A DNA stretch of 64,000 nucleotides, taken from assembly GCF_041929205.1 (NCBI RefSeq), contig NZ_JBHFNT010000229.1. The stretch is one strand, 5' to 3'. This document shows positions 9,363 to 18,606 of this stretch, piece after piece. The position numbers and the translations under genes are program-made. Position 1 is the stretch's first letter, and each line of letters begins with the position of its first letter. The notes beneath the pieces were generated by a model that worked only from the letters and a program-made list of their open reading frames with translations, did not search any database and had not been told where the DNA came from. The stretch is from Floridanema evergladense (GTDB lineage: Bacteria > Cyanobacteriota > Cyanobacteriia > Cyanobacteriales > Aerosakkonemataceae).

Positions 9363-11114
9363 TTAAATGCGGAACAGCTTAAAAGTTGTCCCTACTCCAA
9401 TTTCGCTAGTGAAACTTATTTGACCTTTAAGGAGTTCTACATAATTTTTGACAATAGCTAGTCCCAAACCTGAACCCGTAATGCTATTAACATTTTTCCC
9501 CCGATAAAACGGTTTAAACATATTTAATTGATCTTCTGAATGAATGCCAATTCCCCGATCGACTACTTGAAAAGTTACCTCTGTTGTATCAATAGACAGT
9601 AATAATTTTACAGTGCTTCCTTGAGGAGAATATTTAAGAGCATTATACAATAAATTTGCGAGGATATAGCGTAACCATTGTTGGTCAAAATTAACGAATT
9701 CTTGTTTACCATGATAAATAAAGCTGAATTGATGCCGATTTTCATCAGAGAATTGTAATTCTTCTAATAAGTGTTGGCAAAAATATGGTAAATTGATTGG
9801 CACCGGATTAGCTTGAACTTTTCCTGGCTCGGTTTTGTCTATTACTAAAAGATCTTCTATCAATCTGAGCATTTGTTGAGCCGAATTTTGAATTTGTTCT
9901 ATAAATTTATCTTTTCTGGCTTCGGAAAGTCTAGAACCATGAATTTGGATACTTTGAACTGACATGAGAATCGCACTTAGGGGATTGCGAAATTCGTGAA
10001 AAACCATTGAAATAAATTGTGATTTAAGCTGATTGAGTTCTTGTTCTTTTTCTAGGGTACGATATACTTCTTCTGTTTGTTGTTGTAGTTGTTGATTAGC
10101 TCGAACTAGCTCAGTTGTTTGCTGTTCTACTACTTGCTGTAATGTTTCGACAACGTTGCATAGTTCGATCGAATCGAGCGATCGCAAAATGTTACTTTGA
10201 GTTACAATTCCTAAAAGTTCACCTGCTTTACCAACTACTACTAAATGGCGGATAAATCGTTGCTGCATTTCTTTATGTGCTAACCATAAAGAATCTTCTG
10301 GAGACAAACAAAATAAAGGTTGACTCATCACAGTTTCCGCTGACACCTGTGCTAAATCTAAACCCAAAATCTGCATTTGTACAATGTCTCTTTCCGTGAC
10401 TATCCCCAAAGGAATGAATTGTTGAGAATTTAGCTGGGAGGTAATCACAATACAACTTACTTGATGCTGATTCATTAATCTTGCTAAATCCAAAACGCAA
10501 GTGTTAGCAGCAGCATGAATTACTTGTTTTGTCATTACATCACTTACTCGGCGCATCGCTAATAAACTAGTAGGTTGTAAGCTCCGACGAATAGTTCCTG
10601 GGGTGACGATACCAATTAGTTTGTCCTGCTCATTTACAATCGGTAAATGGCGAATTTGGTGTCGATGGAATAAATTTAAAGCCACAAAAACATCTTTAAA
10701 TTGAGATAAAGATAAAGTAATTACTTCTTGTGTCATAATTGCAGAAACAGGTACAGTTAACTTTTGTCCTGTTGCCACTAATTTTACGATATCTCTTTCG
10801 GTAACTATACCTTTGATATAATCTTCTTCTAGTACTAAAACGCAACTATTTACTTCGTAATCTGCTAAATCAGAGGACAGATAAATGTTGGGTAAAAGGG
10901 AATTTTTGTAGTTATCTTCCGTTTGATTACCTAAAGCATAGCTTCTACCTCGAATTTGATTCATCAATAACAGCATTTCTAATAAGGGTGTGCTGGGAGA
11001 TACAATTAAAGGCTGGCAGTAAATTGCGTGTTCTGGGTTGGGAACGTCCATAGATAGAGGGATTACTTTAGCAGGCGAGTCACTTATATTAGAGTAACTA
11101 ATTTTACTTGTCAA
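9363..11114 (-). CDS. Histidine kinase with four CBS domains
   Basis: The 583-residue protein has two CBS pairs (about residues 35-180 and 185-315), recognisable by repeated GIVTERDIV / GIVTPGTIRRSL / MTQEVITLS motifs. A coiled coil (about 320-355) follows, then HisKA with the phospho-acceptor His in FHEFRNPLSAI. The HATPase domain shows NLLYNALKYSPQGS (N box), DRGIGIHSED (G1) and GSGLGLAIVKNYVELLKG (G2). CBS pairs usually bind adenosine nucleotides or other ligands, so this is probably a soluble energy- or ligand-sensing kinase. There are no transmembrane segments and no adjacent response regulator. Confidence 0.9.
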   Translation of the reverse strand: MTSKISYSNISDSPAKVIPLSMDVPNPEHAIYCQPLIVSPSTPLLEMLLLMNQIRGRSYALGNQTEDNYKNSLLPNIYLSSDLADYEVNSCVLVLEEDYIKGIVTERDIVKLVATGQKLTVPVSAIMTQEVITLSLSQFKDVFVALNLFHRHQIRHLPIVNEQDKLIGIVTPGTIRRSLQPTSLLAMRRVSDVMTKQVIHAAANTCVLDLARLMNQHQVSCIVITSQLNSQQFIPLGIVTERDIVQMQILGLDLAQVSAETVMSQPLFCLSPEDSLWLAHKEMQQRFIRHLVVVGKAGELLGIVTQSNILRSLDSIELCNVVETLQQVVEQQTTELVRANQQLQQQTEEVYRTLEKEQELNQLKSQFISMVFHEFRNPLSAILMSVQSIQIHGSRLSEARKDKFIEQIQNSAQQMLRLIEDLLVIDKTEPGKVQANPVPINLPYFCQHLLEELQFSDENRHQFSFIYHGKQEFVNFDQQWLRYILANLLYNALKYSPQGSTVKLLLSIDTTEVTFQVVDRGIGIHSEDQLNMFKPFYRGKNVNSITGSGLGLAIVKNYVELLKGQISFTSEIGVGTTFKLFRI

Positions 11115-11234
11115 AAGTTTACAGCCTGGGAAATTTTTGTGGATGACAAAATGGGAAAATCTTCAGTAGTTCGCTGCATCTCTGGACCGATCGTGCAATA
11201 ATGATCCTTCTGTGACTTAAAGATCGCGCTTTCC

Positions 11235-12263
11235 ATGCCTGAATATCCTCTGTCCCAAGAAGACCTCGCATCTGCCTTAGAAGGTATCAGTGATATCGAC
11301 TTTCAATTGCCAGATCCTGAAGATGAAGAGATTCCCGAAGATCAATTTCAAGAACAGTTAGATACTGCTTGGCAAGTTTGCGATCGCTTCGATCTGCTAA
11401 CGGAAATTTGGCGAGGACGGATTTTAAGAGCGATCCGCGATCGAGAAAAGAAACGCGGCGATGGCAGGGGTAGCGGCTTTTTAAATTGGCTTAAAGATCG
11501 GGAAATTAGCAAAAGTCAAGCATATTCTTTAATTGAATTAGCCAATAGCGCCGATACTTTACTAGAAGAAGGAAGACTCGATCCCAATGCTATTAGAAAC
11601 TTCAGTAAACGTGCTTTTGTGGAAACAGCTAAATCTGCTCCAGAAGTACAACAAATGGTGACAGAAGCAGCACAAAAAGGCGATCGCATCACCAGGCGCG
11701 AAGTTCGTCAATTAACTGATGAATGGACAGCTATGAGTTCCGATCTCCTACCAGAAGAAGTGAAAGCCAAAGTTGCCGATCGTACCCTTCCTTCCCGGTA
11801 TTTAACACCTTTAGTGAAAGAATTAGGCAAATTACCCGAATCTCATGTAAATTTTTTACAAGAAGAAGTTGCCGAAGAACCAACAGTAGATAAACTAAAA
11901 CAAGTAACTTCTGATGCAAGAAATTTAGCCAAATATCTCCATGCTGCGGCTCAAGTACAAGCAATTAATCAATCATCAGTTGATGTTGAATTAGCATTAG
12001 AAGATGCGTTACGAATTGATTGTTTAAATACTACTTCCGAGTTAGTAAAACAAGCGGCGCAGTTAGAACAAACGATCGCTAAATTTTTCACCACTTGGAA
12101 ACGTTTAGGGACTTTAGCCGATCGACTTTATGTAGACACAGGCGCGAGTACACCACATTTGCGATCGCTCCTCTCCTGCATAGAACGTCTCTCCGGCGAA
12201 ATCATCGAAGTCCCCTTAGACGACGAAGGTCAGCAAGTTGTTCGCCTGCGAATTCTTAGTTAG
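11235..12263 (+). CDS. Conserved cyanobacterial hypothetical protein
   Basis: The 342-residue protein is acidic at the N-terminus (DPEDEEIPEDQ) and otherwise helical. It contains GFLNWLKDREISKSQAYSLIELANSAD (about residues 77-103), which looks like a helix-turn-helix or ParB/KorB-like segment, then DRITRREVRQLTDEW. I recognise close relatives across cyanobacteria but no characterised member. No signal peptide or membrane helix is present, so it is likely cytoplasmic. Divergent from the CBS kinase with a 120-bp shared upstream region. Confidence 0.75.
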   Translation: MPEYPLSQEDLASALEGISDIDFQLPDPEDEEIPEDQFQEQLDTAWQVCDRFDLLTEIWRGRILRAIRDREKKRGDGRGSGFLNWLKDREISKSQAYSLIELANSADTLLEEGRLDPNAIRNFSKRAFVETAKSAPEVQQMVTEAAQKGDRITRREVRQLTDEWTAMSSDLLPEEVKAKVADRTLPSRYLTPLVKELGKLPESHVNFLQEEVAEEPTVDKLKQVTSDARNLAKYLHAAAQVQAINQSSVDVELALEDALRIDCLNTTSELVKQAAQLEQTIAKFFTTWKRLGTLADRLYVDTGASTPHLRSLLSCIERLSGEIIEVPLDDEGQQVVRLRILS

Positions 12264-12294
12264 GCAGAGAGAGAGGACAAGGGGACTCTTGTCC

Positions 12295-13146
12295 CTAATT
12301 CTTAATCCCAGTAGTAGCAATACCCCGAATAAACTGCTTTTGTCCTACTAGAAACAGTAGTACAACTGGTATAGTAGCAATGACCACAGAAGCCATTAAC
12401 AAAGGCCAATTATTCGTAAATAGTTCTTGAAACTCTGACAAAGCCAATTGTACTGTTTTCAGTTCTGGTCGAGTAGTAAAAACTAACGGTTTAAACAAAT
12501 CATTCCACTCCCCAATAAAAGTGAATAAAAACAGAGTTACCAAAGCCGGACGGGATAAAGGAATCATGATTTGCCAGAGAATTTGTAATCGATTTGCGCC
12601 ATCTATAGCAGCGGCTTCTTCCAATTCCAAAGGTACAGTTAGGAAATATTGACGCATTAAGAAGATGCCAAAACCGTTAGCGGCTGTAGGTAAAATTAGC
12701 GCCCAGTAAGTGTTTATCAGGTGTCCCCATTTGAGTACCAAAAATATAGGAATTACTAATAACTGAAAGGGAATAACTAAAGTAGCCAAAATAATTAGCA
12801 ACAAAGCCTGACGACCACGAAATCGCAATCTAGCTAAAGCGTAACCAGCCAAAGCCGAGGTGACAACCTGAAACGCTGTTACCGCCAAAGCAACCAAAGT
12901 GGAATTAGCAAACGCCAGCAGAAAATTACCCCGATGCCAAGCTTCTAGGTAGTTCTCAAAAGTTAGATTAGCTGGCATAGTGCTACTAAAAAGAGTTCCG
13001 GGAGGAGCAAAGGAGGTGAAAAAAACCACTAGCAATGGCATTAAGACGACGATCGCACCAAAAACCAACAACACTGGATTTAACCAGGTCAGGATCGAGT
13101 TAACGAAAATGGGTGTAGTGTTTGGCTGAGACTGAGGTTGATTCAT
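12295..13146 (-). CDS. Carbohydrate ABC transporter permease (MalG type)
   Basis: The 283-residue, six-helix protein belongs to the MalG/UgpE family of inner-membrane permeases. The ATPase-docking EAA loop reads LEEAAAIDGANRLQILWQI. The C-terminus ends FIRGIATTGIKN, close to the usual GLTxGAVKG-type ending of the family. No binding protein, second permease or ATPase is nearby, so its partners must be elsewhere. The ATG at 13146 starts directly before the first helix. Confidence 0.88.
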   Translation of the reverse strand: MNQPQSQPNTTPIFVNSILTWLNPVLLVFGAIVVLMPLLVVFFTSFAPPGTLFSSTMPANLTFENYLEAWHRGNFLLAFANSTLVALAVTAFQVVTSALAGYALARLRFRGRQALLLIILATLVIPFQLLVIPIFLVLKWGHLINTYWALILPTAANGFGIFLMRQYFLTVPLELEEAAAIDGANRLQILWQIMIPLSRPALVTLFLFTFIGEWNDLFKPLVFTTRPELKTVQLALSEFQELFTNNWPLLMASVVIATIPVVLLFLVGQKQFIRGIATTGIKN

Positions 13147-13464
13147 AAGTGAAATAAGTATAGAAACTCCTTAGAGGTATCGATTTTCTGAACATTGAGC
13201 AAATAAGTGAATAGTTGCCTACAATAACAGACTAGGTATTAACTCCAGTGATCATGCTCAGGCTAGATATCAGTCTGGCTGATTACAGTTAATGATAGAG
13301 TAAGTCGAAAGAGATGAATTGGCGAGAAAAATCAGTGATTTCTGGTGATTCTGGTAAATTGTATCTAATAATGCAGGGTAGCTTTTCTTGCCCTAAGTCT
13401 CAGCCCGCTGTCGATTTTCACTCGACCAATATCTACCAAATGAAGTTGAGGAGACAAGTTACTT
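13147..13464. other. Divergent promoter region before ado
   Basis: This 318-bp gap separates the head-to-head sugar permease and ado genes. It must hold both promoters. A gttgagg/aggag-like RBS precedes the ado ATG. I see no small gene, operator or repeat that I can name. Confidence 0.5.
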
Positions 13465-14172
13465 ATGCCGCAGCTTGAAGCCAGTCCAAAATTAGAACAA
13501 GAACTAAACTTCCACAGCGACGAATACAAAGACGCTTACAGCCGCATTAATGCGATCGTGATTGAGGGCGAACAAGAAGCCTACGAAAACTACATTCAAC
13601 TGGCTGAACTGCTACCGGATCACGGGGAAGAGTTAATTCGTCTTTCCAAAATGGAAAGTCGCCACAAGAAAGGTTTTGAGGCTTGTGGTCGGAATCTCGA
13701 AGTGACACCGGATATGGACTTTGCCCGTGAGTTCTTCGCTCAACTGCATCAAAATTTTCAAGATGCACTCGCCGAAGGCAAAGTAGTTACTTGTTTGCTG
13801 ATTCAATCTCTAATTATCGAGTGTTTTGCGATCGCTGCATACAACATCTACATCCCCGTAGCTGACGACTTTGCCCGCAAAATCACCGAAGGAGTCGTCA
13901 AAGACGAATATTCACACCTCAATTTTGGTGAAGAGTGGCTCAAAGCAAATTTTGAAGCAGCAAGAGCCGAATTAGAAGAAGCAAATAAACAAAACTTACC
14001 CATAGTTTGGCAAATGCTCAATCAAGTTGCAGATGATGCCCGTGTTTTAGCAATGGAAAAAGATGCTTTAGTTGAAGATTTCATGATCGCTTATGGCGAA
14101 GCTTTAAGTAATATTGGTTTCACCACTCGCGATATTATGCGGATGTCAGCTTATGGACTAAAAGCTGCTTAA
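13465..14172 (+). CDS. ado: Aldehyde-deformylating oxygenase (alkane synthesis)
   Basis: This ferritin-like di-iron enzyme turns fatty aldehydes into alkanes or alkenes plus formate. All six expected iron ligands are visible: E36, E64 and H67 (KMESRH), E119 (LIIECFA), E148 and H151 (KDEYSH), each four residues later than in the Synechococcus elongatus enzyme. The 235-residue length is typical. It is followed by a terminator and then by aar, which supplies its aldehyde substrate. Nearly certain. Confidence 0.97.
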   Translation: MPQLEASPKLEQELNFHSDEYKDAYSRINAIVIEGEQEAYENYIQLAELLPDHGEELIRLSKMESRHKKGFEACGRNLEVTPDMDFAREFFAQLHQNFQDALAEGKVVTCLLIQSLIIECFAIAAYNIYIPVADDFARKITEGVVKDEYSHLNFGEEWLKANFEAARAELEEANKQNLPIVWQMLNQVADDARVLAMEKDALVEDFMIAYGEALSNIGFTTRDIMRMSAYGLKAA

Positions 14173-14245
14173 TCCATGTCATCAAATATCCTAAAAGCTT
14201 CCAAAAACCCATGCTGATAGGAAAAGCAGGCAAAATCGATACTAA

Positions 14246-14284
14246 TGCCGATTAGCCAATAAATATTCTAATCGGCAGTTTTGT
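14246..14284 (+). terminator. Rho-independent-like terminator after ado
   Basis: A perfect 10-bp stem, tgccgattag (14246-14255) / ctaatcggca (14268-14277), is followed by gttttgtg. It lies between ado and aar, so the two alkane genes are probably transcribed separately. Confidence 0.7.
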
Positions 14285-14363
14285 GTGCGATTTTTTAACT
14301 GCGAATAACTGTATTTCTTTTTAACCTCTATCTCAGCCTAAATATCAGTACTTAAAACAATTC

Positions 14364-15386
14364 ATGTTTGGTCTCATCGGTCACCTTACCAGTTTAGAAC
14401 ACGCCCAATTAGTAGCAAGAGATTTGGGCTACCCGGAATATGCCGATCAAGGCTTAGATTTCTGGTGTTCTGCACCACCTCAGATTGTCGATAAAATTAC
14501 AGTCACCAGCATTACAGGTCAAAAGATTCAAGGTCAATATGTGGAATCTTGCTTTTTACCAGAAATGTTGGCAAATAGAAGAATTAAAGCAGCAACCCGC
14601 AAAATTGTGAATGCAATGGCTCATGCTCAAAAACATGGGATTAATATTACTGCTTTAGGTGGTTTCTCTTCGATTATTTTTGAAAATTTCAATCTTAGTC
14701 AAATCACTCAAGTTCGCAATATCAAATTAGAATTCGATCGCTTTACTACAGGCAATACTCACACAGCTTACATTATTTGTCGGCAAATAGAGCAAGCCTC
14801 GCAAAAATTGGGTATTGAACTCTCAAAGGCGACAATAGCAATTTGTGGTGCAACTGGTGATATTGGTAGTGCAATTTGCCGTTGGCTAAATGCGCGAACT
14901 GATGTAGCAGAATTGTTGTTAATTGCTCGCGATCGCGATCGGTTAAACTCTCTACAAGCAGAACTCGGTCGCGGCAAAATCCTGGGATTAGAAGAAGCTC
15001 TACCTTTAGCTGATATTGTAGTTTGGGTTGCCAGTATGCCCAAAGGCGTGGAAATCGATCCGACAGTCTTAAAACAACCCTGCTTGCTAATCGATGGCGG
15101 CTATCCCAAAAACTTAGGCACAAAAATTCAACATCCCGGTGTCTACGTCCTCAATGGCGGTATCGTGGAACATTCCCTCGATATTGATTGGAAAATCATG
15201 AGCATCGTCAACATGGACGTACCAGCACGCCAATTATTTGCCTGTTTCGCTGAATCAATGCTACTCGAATTTGAAAAATGGTACACCAACTTTTCTTGGG
15301 GAAGAAATCAAATTACAGTGGCAAAAATGGAACAAATTGGCGAAGTTTCAGTGAAGCACGGATTTCGACCGTTGCTGTCATTTTGA
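14364..15386 (+). CDS. aar: Long-chain acyl-ACP reductase (alkane synthesis)
   Basis: The enzyme reduces acyl-ACP to fatty aldehyde with NADPH through a thioester on a cysteine, and passes the aldehyde to ADO. The nucleotide-binding loop is CGATGDIGSA (161-170), and the catalytic Cys is C294 in LFACFAES, exactly the position known from S. elongatus. The 340-residue length matches the family. The final 40 codons and the downstream terminator are duplicated at 16995-17201. Confidence 0.97.
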   Translation: MFGLIGHLTSLEHAQLVARDLGYPEYADQGLDFWCSAPPQIVDKITVTSITGQKIQGQYVESCFLPEMLANRRIKAATRKIVNAMAHAQKHGINITALGGFSSIIFENFNLSQITQVRNIKLEFDRFTTGNTHTAYIICRQIEQASQKLGIELSKATIAICGATGDIGSAICRWLNARTDVAELLLIARDRDRLNSLQAELGRGKILGLEEALPLADIVVWVASMPKGVEIDPTVLKQPCLLIDGGYPKNLGTKIQHPGVYVLNGGIVEHSLDIDWKIMSIVNMDVPARQLFACFAESMLLEFEKWYTNFSWGRNQITVAKMEQIGEVSVKHGFRPLLSF

Positions 15387-15411
15387 TGATAACTTAGCTT
15401 TCTTCCCATCT

Positions 15412-15455
15412 GTAGGTTAAGGTTAATAAATGTTTAGCCTAACCTACTATTTTTA
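15412..15455 (+). terminator. Terminator after aar
   Basis: An inverted repeat gtaggtta (15412-15419) / taacctac (15440-15447) is followed by tattttt. The same hairpin recurs at about 17153-17195 and in a decayed form at about 18475-18515, as part of the duplicated aar 3' segment. Confidence 0.7.
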
Positions 15456-15512
15456 AACTTAAAGTTAAATTAACAAAATAAGCTGAAGAACTATGCAAAA
15501 GGAGCAAATACT

Positions 15513-16994
15513 ATGAGAGCTAATATCTTCATCTCTTATACATCTCCAGACCAAGCTTTACTTGATGAATTTCTCAGGCAGTTAACATCGTTTCAGTGGG
15601 AGTCTATTACTACTTACTGTTATCATGAAGGAAACATTCAAAAAGAGGACTTTAAATCGCAGATTCGTTCCGCCGATGTGGTTGTAATATTAGTTACTTC
15701 TGCTTACCTTGATTCTGTTTCTCAGAGAAGATGGGAACTAGAACAAATAGCAGCACAAAACAAGGTTATTGCGATTAACTTCAGTCCAGATGAATTAGCT
15801 ACTTCTCAATTCCCAGAATTTTGTTCTCAAGTGCTTGATTATTCCTCTATGACATCTTGGGAAGAGCAGATAGAAAGTTTAAAGAACTCAGCAGAAGTCA
15901 TTTATGATGAAATAATTTCTCCAACAGACTCAGAATTAGACTTCTCTGTAGTGAGTGGTGCAACTAGGGGAGTAGTTCTACCACCTTCTCAACCTAAGTC
16001 GGATGTAGCAACAAGAGGCTGGACGCGGGGTGTAGATATCGATACAGCTAGAGGCTTTTCTCCTGTTGAGAGACAAGAAAACACAGGTTACGATACTGCT
16101 CAGTTGAAAGAGCAACTCGAACAAACTTACCGAGTTCAAGAATCTTCTAAACAAGTTGCAGTTACTAACAAAGACTTAGTAGATTGTAGTGTTTTTAGTC
16201 CTCCTGTTGTAGCTTGTGGAAATATGTTCCTAGTTCAAGTATTTGTCCATCTCCCGGAGGAAGTGGAAATTGTCCAACAACAGGCGGAACAATCTGATTC
16301 AGAGAGTAAAAAGCTAGGAGTGAGAAGTTTAGGAATTCCCATTGAAAGGGGAACGGAACTTACTTTTTCTCTCTCCATTCCCAAACTAGAAGTTGATGAA
16401 CCTATTCAACAGTTAATTTGGAATGGAAAAGCTAATTCAGTGCAATTTGGAGTAACGGTTCCTGCCGATTTGACTCAGAAGACTGTTATTGGTACTGTTA
16501 CAGTTAGCCAAAACAGTGTTCCCCTTGGTCATTTAAAATTTAAGCTGTCGATCGCTACTTCTAATTCTGCTAATTCCAGCCAACTTCAACCTGTCGGAGA
16601 AGTAGCACGAATTTATAAAAAAGCATTCGTTTCTTATTCTTCTAAAGACCGTCAAGAAGTCCTAAAACGAGTACAAGGACTTGCTGTGACGGGAATTGAA
16701 ATTTTTCAGGATGTGCTAAATTTAGAACCTGGCGATCGTTGGGAAAAAGAACTCTATCGTCATATTAATGAATGTGACCTATTTCTCTTGTTTTGGTCTA
16801 CAGCTGCAAAAGAGTCAAAGTGGGTACTCAAAGAAGTGTTATATGCTCTAGAACGACAAGGAAAAGATGGACTAAATCCCCCAGAAATTATTCCTGTGAT
16901 TATCGAAAGTCCGCCTCTAGTTCCGCCTCCAGATGAATTGCAACACCTCCACTTTAATGATAAAATTCTCTATTTAATTGGGATGTCTAAATAA
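15513..16994 (+). CDS. Double-TIR-domain protein
   Basis: The 493-residue protein has a TIR domain at each end. TIR1 (about 1-125) starts NIFISYTSPDQALLDEFL. A linker (125-200) and a beta-rich middle domain (about 205-355; VQVFVHLPEE, VQFGVTVPADL, IGTVTVSQNSVPLGH) follow, and TIR2 (about 365-493) starts KKAFVSYSSKDRQEVL. TIR2 keeps the WxxxE glutamate (WVLKE) expected of NAD-cleaving TIRs; in TIR1 the same position is Gln (WELEQ). The RBS aaggag precedes the ATG. It sits between two copies of the aar 3' end, a sign of insertion or duplication. The role could be NAD-based signalling or defence; unproven. Confidence 0.85.
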   Translation: MRANIFISYTSPDQALLDEFLRQLTSFQWESITTYCYHEGNIQKEDFKSQIRSADVVVILVTSAYLDSVSQRRWELEQIAAQNKVIAINFSPDELATSQFPEFCSQVLDYSSMTSWEEQIESLKNSAEVIYDEIISPTDSELDFSVVSGATRGVVLPPSQPKSDVATRGWTRGVDIDTARGFSPVERQENTGYDTAQLKEQLEQTYRVQESSKQVAVTNKDLVDCSVFSPPVVACGNMFLVQVFVHLPEEVEIVQQQAEQSDSESKKLGVRSLGIPIERGTELTFSLSIPKLEVDEPIQQLIWNGKANSVQFGVTVPADLTQKTVIGTVTVSQNSVPLGHLKFKLSIATSNSANSSQLQPVGEVARIYKKAFVSYSSKDRQEVLKRVQGLAVTGIEIFQDVLNLEPGDRWEKELYRHINECDLFLLFWSTAAKESKWVLKEVLYALERQGKDGLNPPEIIPVIIESPPLVPPPDELQHLHFNDKILYLIGMSK

Positions 16995-17201
16995 CCTGTT
17001 TGTCCTCGAATTTGAAAAGTGGTACACCAACTTTTCTTGGGGGAAAGACCAAATTACAGTGGCAAAAATGGAGCAAATTGGCTAAGTTTTAGTGAAGCAC
17101 GGATTTCGATCGTTGCTGTCATTTTGATGATAACTTAGCTTTCTTCCCATCTGTAGGTTAAGGTTAATAAATGTTTAGCCTAACCTACTATTTTTCAACT
17201 T
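16995..17201 (+). pseudogene. Truncated second copy of the aar 3' end
   Basis: Bases 17005-17201 repeat 15264-15460 with only scattered differences, covering the last 40 codons of aar, its stop and its terminator. A short block before it (cctgttt) also matches, with a small deletion. The copied frame is broken by a TAA at the place of the GEV codons (ATTGGC then taa). It begins directly after the TIR gene stop, so the TIR gene lies between direct repeats of about 200 bp. Confidence 0.85.
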
Positions 17202-17236
17202 CAAAGAAACGACTCTCACCCGGTAAATTGCAAATT

Positions 17237-18226
17237 CTATTGAATTTCATTCACAGATATTACTCCCTCAACCTTAGCAATTAAATCAGGGGTTTTATCT
17301 CTAAAGAATATATTCAAACTATCGCCAGATTGAACAAAATCATAATTACTTGCTCCCCCAGCTAAGACAATTTCATCTTTGCCGATTTCATAATTTCTAA
17401 TCCAGGCATAATCAGCATCTCCATTTCCTTGATAAAATGGCGCTGGCTTAAAACCCATTCCCACTTTACTCGTCCCTCCTAAAACAAAAGTGTCTTGTCC
17501 ATTACCACCAAAAAGAACATCAACTTCGTTAACTCCATTGCCAAAATACAAAGGTTCACCTCCATATTGTACTCGCCCAATATATACGTCTACTCCACAA
17601 ATAGTGTCTAGTGGTCCAAAAGCAACAACAGTATCGTTGCCTGTTGTGCCATTAAAAGTAACACCTTCTCTGTTCTCAAATTGTCCGTATTTAATGTAAT
17701 GTTCTAAAGTCGAACCAAATAAACCAGCTTTTACCGCTGCTTCTACATCTGGATTGGCTTTTTCTAAATTGAATGGAAATGCAGAAGTTGGCCTAGTTAC
17801 CCCACTATAAAGAAATTCGTTAAAACTGGTTCCAGAGCGATTTTCCGATTGTCCAAATTGTAAGTAATGAGTTAAACCAGAACTAAGATTGCCCGATGTT
17901 ACTGCTGCTGCCACATCGGGATTTTTCCGCAAATAAAATTGTTCATCAAACAACAAACTAGCTCGCCGACCTTCAGTTTCACCAGCTAAGATAAAGTGTT
18001 GTAATCCAGAACGAAATGTCCCAGAAGTAACGGCTCTGGTTACATCAGGATTTTTCTGTAAATAGTACTGTTCGTTGTAGAAAGGTGAGACAGAAACCCG
18101 CCCTTCTGCCAAACCAAATTTTTGGAAATGTTCAAGACCAGAGGCGAAAAATCCGGCTTTGACAGCTGTTTGAACATCAGGATTATGGGCGAGGTAAAAA
18201 GATTCGTTAAATACTGAGAAGCTCAT
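17237..18226 (-). CDS. NPDV-repeat protein with RTX-like C-terminal domain (4 repeats)
   Basis: The 329-residue protein has four units of about 43 residues, each built on the pattern FxExFYLxxNPDVxxAV...SGLxHF..G..EGR; the fourth carries an insertion. The C-terminal half (about 190-329) resembles degenerate calcium-binding RTX/beta-roll regions (GNDTVVAFG, GGNGQDTFVLG, IGKDEIVLAG). No signal peptide is present, which fits type I secretion but is not proof. The function of NPDV repeats is unknown. A longer paralogue lies just upstream. Confidence 0.75.
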   Translation of the reverse strand: MSFSVFNESFYLAHNPDVQTAVKAGFFASGLEHFQKFGLAEGRVSVSPFYNEQYYLQKNPDVTRAVTSGTFRSGLQHFILAGETEGRRASLLFDEQFYLRKNPDVAAAVTSGNLSSGLTHYLQFGQSENRSGTSFNEFLYSGVTRPTSAFPFNLEKANPDVEAAVKAGLFGSTLEHYIKYGQFENREGVTFNGTTGNDTVVAFGPLDTICGVDVYIGRVQYGGEPLYFGNGVNEVDVLFGGNGQDTFVLGGTSKVGMGFKPAPFYQGNGDADYAWIRNYEIGKDEIVLAGGASNYDFVQSGDSLNIFFRDKTPDLIAKVEGVISVNEIQ

Positions 18227-18412
18227 ATTTTTTTATTAAATAGAATACTTCAATAATACCTTTGGTTTAATAGATATTCCTGAAAGTTTTCGGTAAAGAA
18301 TTGTCAAGATATTTGGTCGATCGTCAAAGAATAGTACTGTCAATATTAGTTGAAAAATCAGGTAACTTTTCATTGATAAACTTACCCACTAGAATGGAAA
18401 AAATTGGCTAAG
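18227..18412 (-). repeat. Duplicated upstream region of the NPDV genes, copy 1
   Basis: These 186 bp match 19903-20084 with few changes, directly before the identical first 36 codons of each NPDV gene. The duplication therefore covered promoter and gene start together. The block ends at attggct, where the two copies diverge into an aar-3'-like sequence (copy 1) and a TIR fragment (copy 2). Confidence 0.8.
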
Positions 18413-18515
18413 TTTACTGGTAACAAAGATGGCGATCGCTGCTGTCATTTTGCACCTAAATTAGTCTTTTTCCCATCTCTAGATTGGGTTAATAAATATT
18501 TAAGCTCAACTTACT
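18391..18515 (+). pseudogene. Decayed third copy of the aar 3' end and flank
   Basis: The segment aligns with the end of aar and its terminator (atggaa.aaattggc.aagttt, gctgctgtcatttt, tcccatct, ggttaataaat.ttta, ttacta) but is clearly more diverged than the copy at 16995-17201. The rest of 18516-18606 shows no gene. Confidence 0.6.
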
Positions 18516-18606
18516 ATAGCGATTCCTACTCAAGTGAGGTACAGTAAAACCCTTGATTAATCAGCAATTTAGCTCTTAAAGCCGTACCTCATCAGATCGA
18601 GAAACG

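Noticed and set aside
16995..17201. Part of a functional second aar gene
   Set aside because: Only the last 40 codons are present and they contain an internal TAA.
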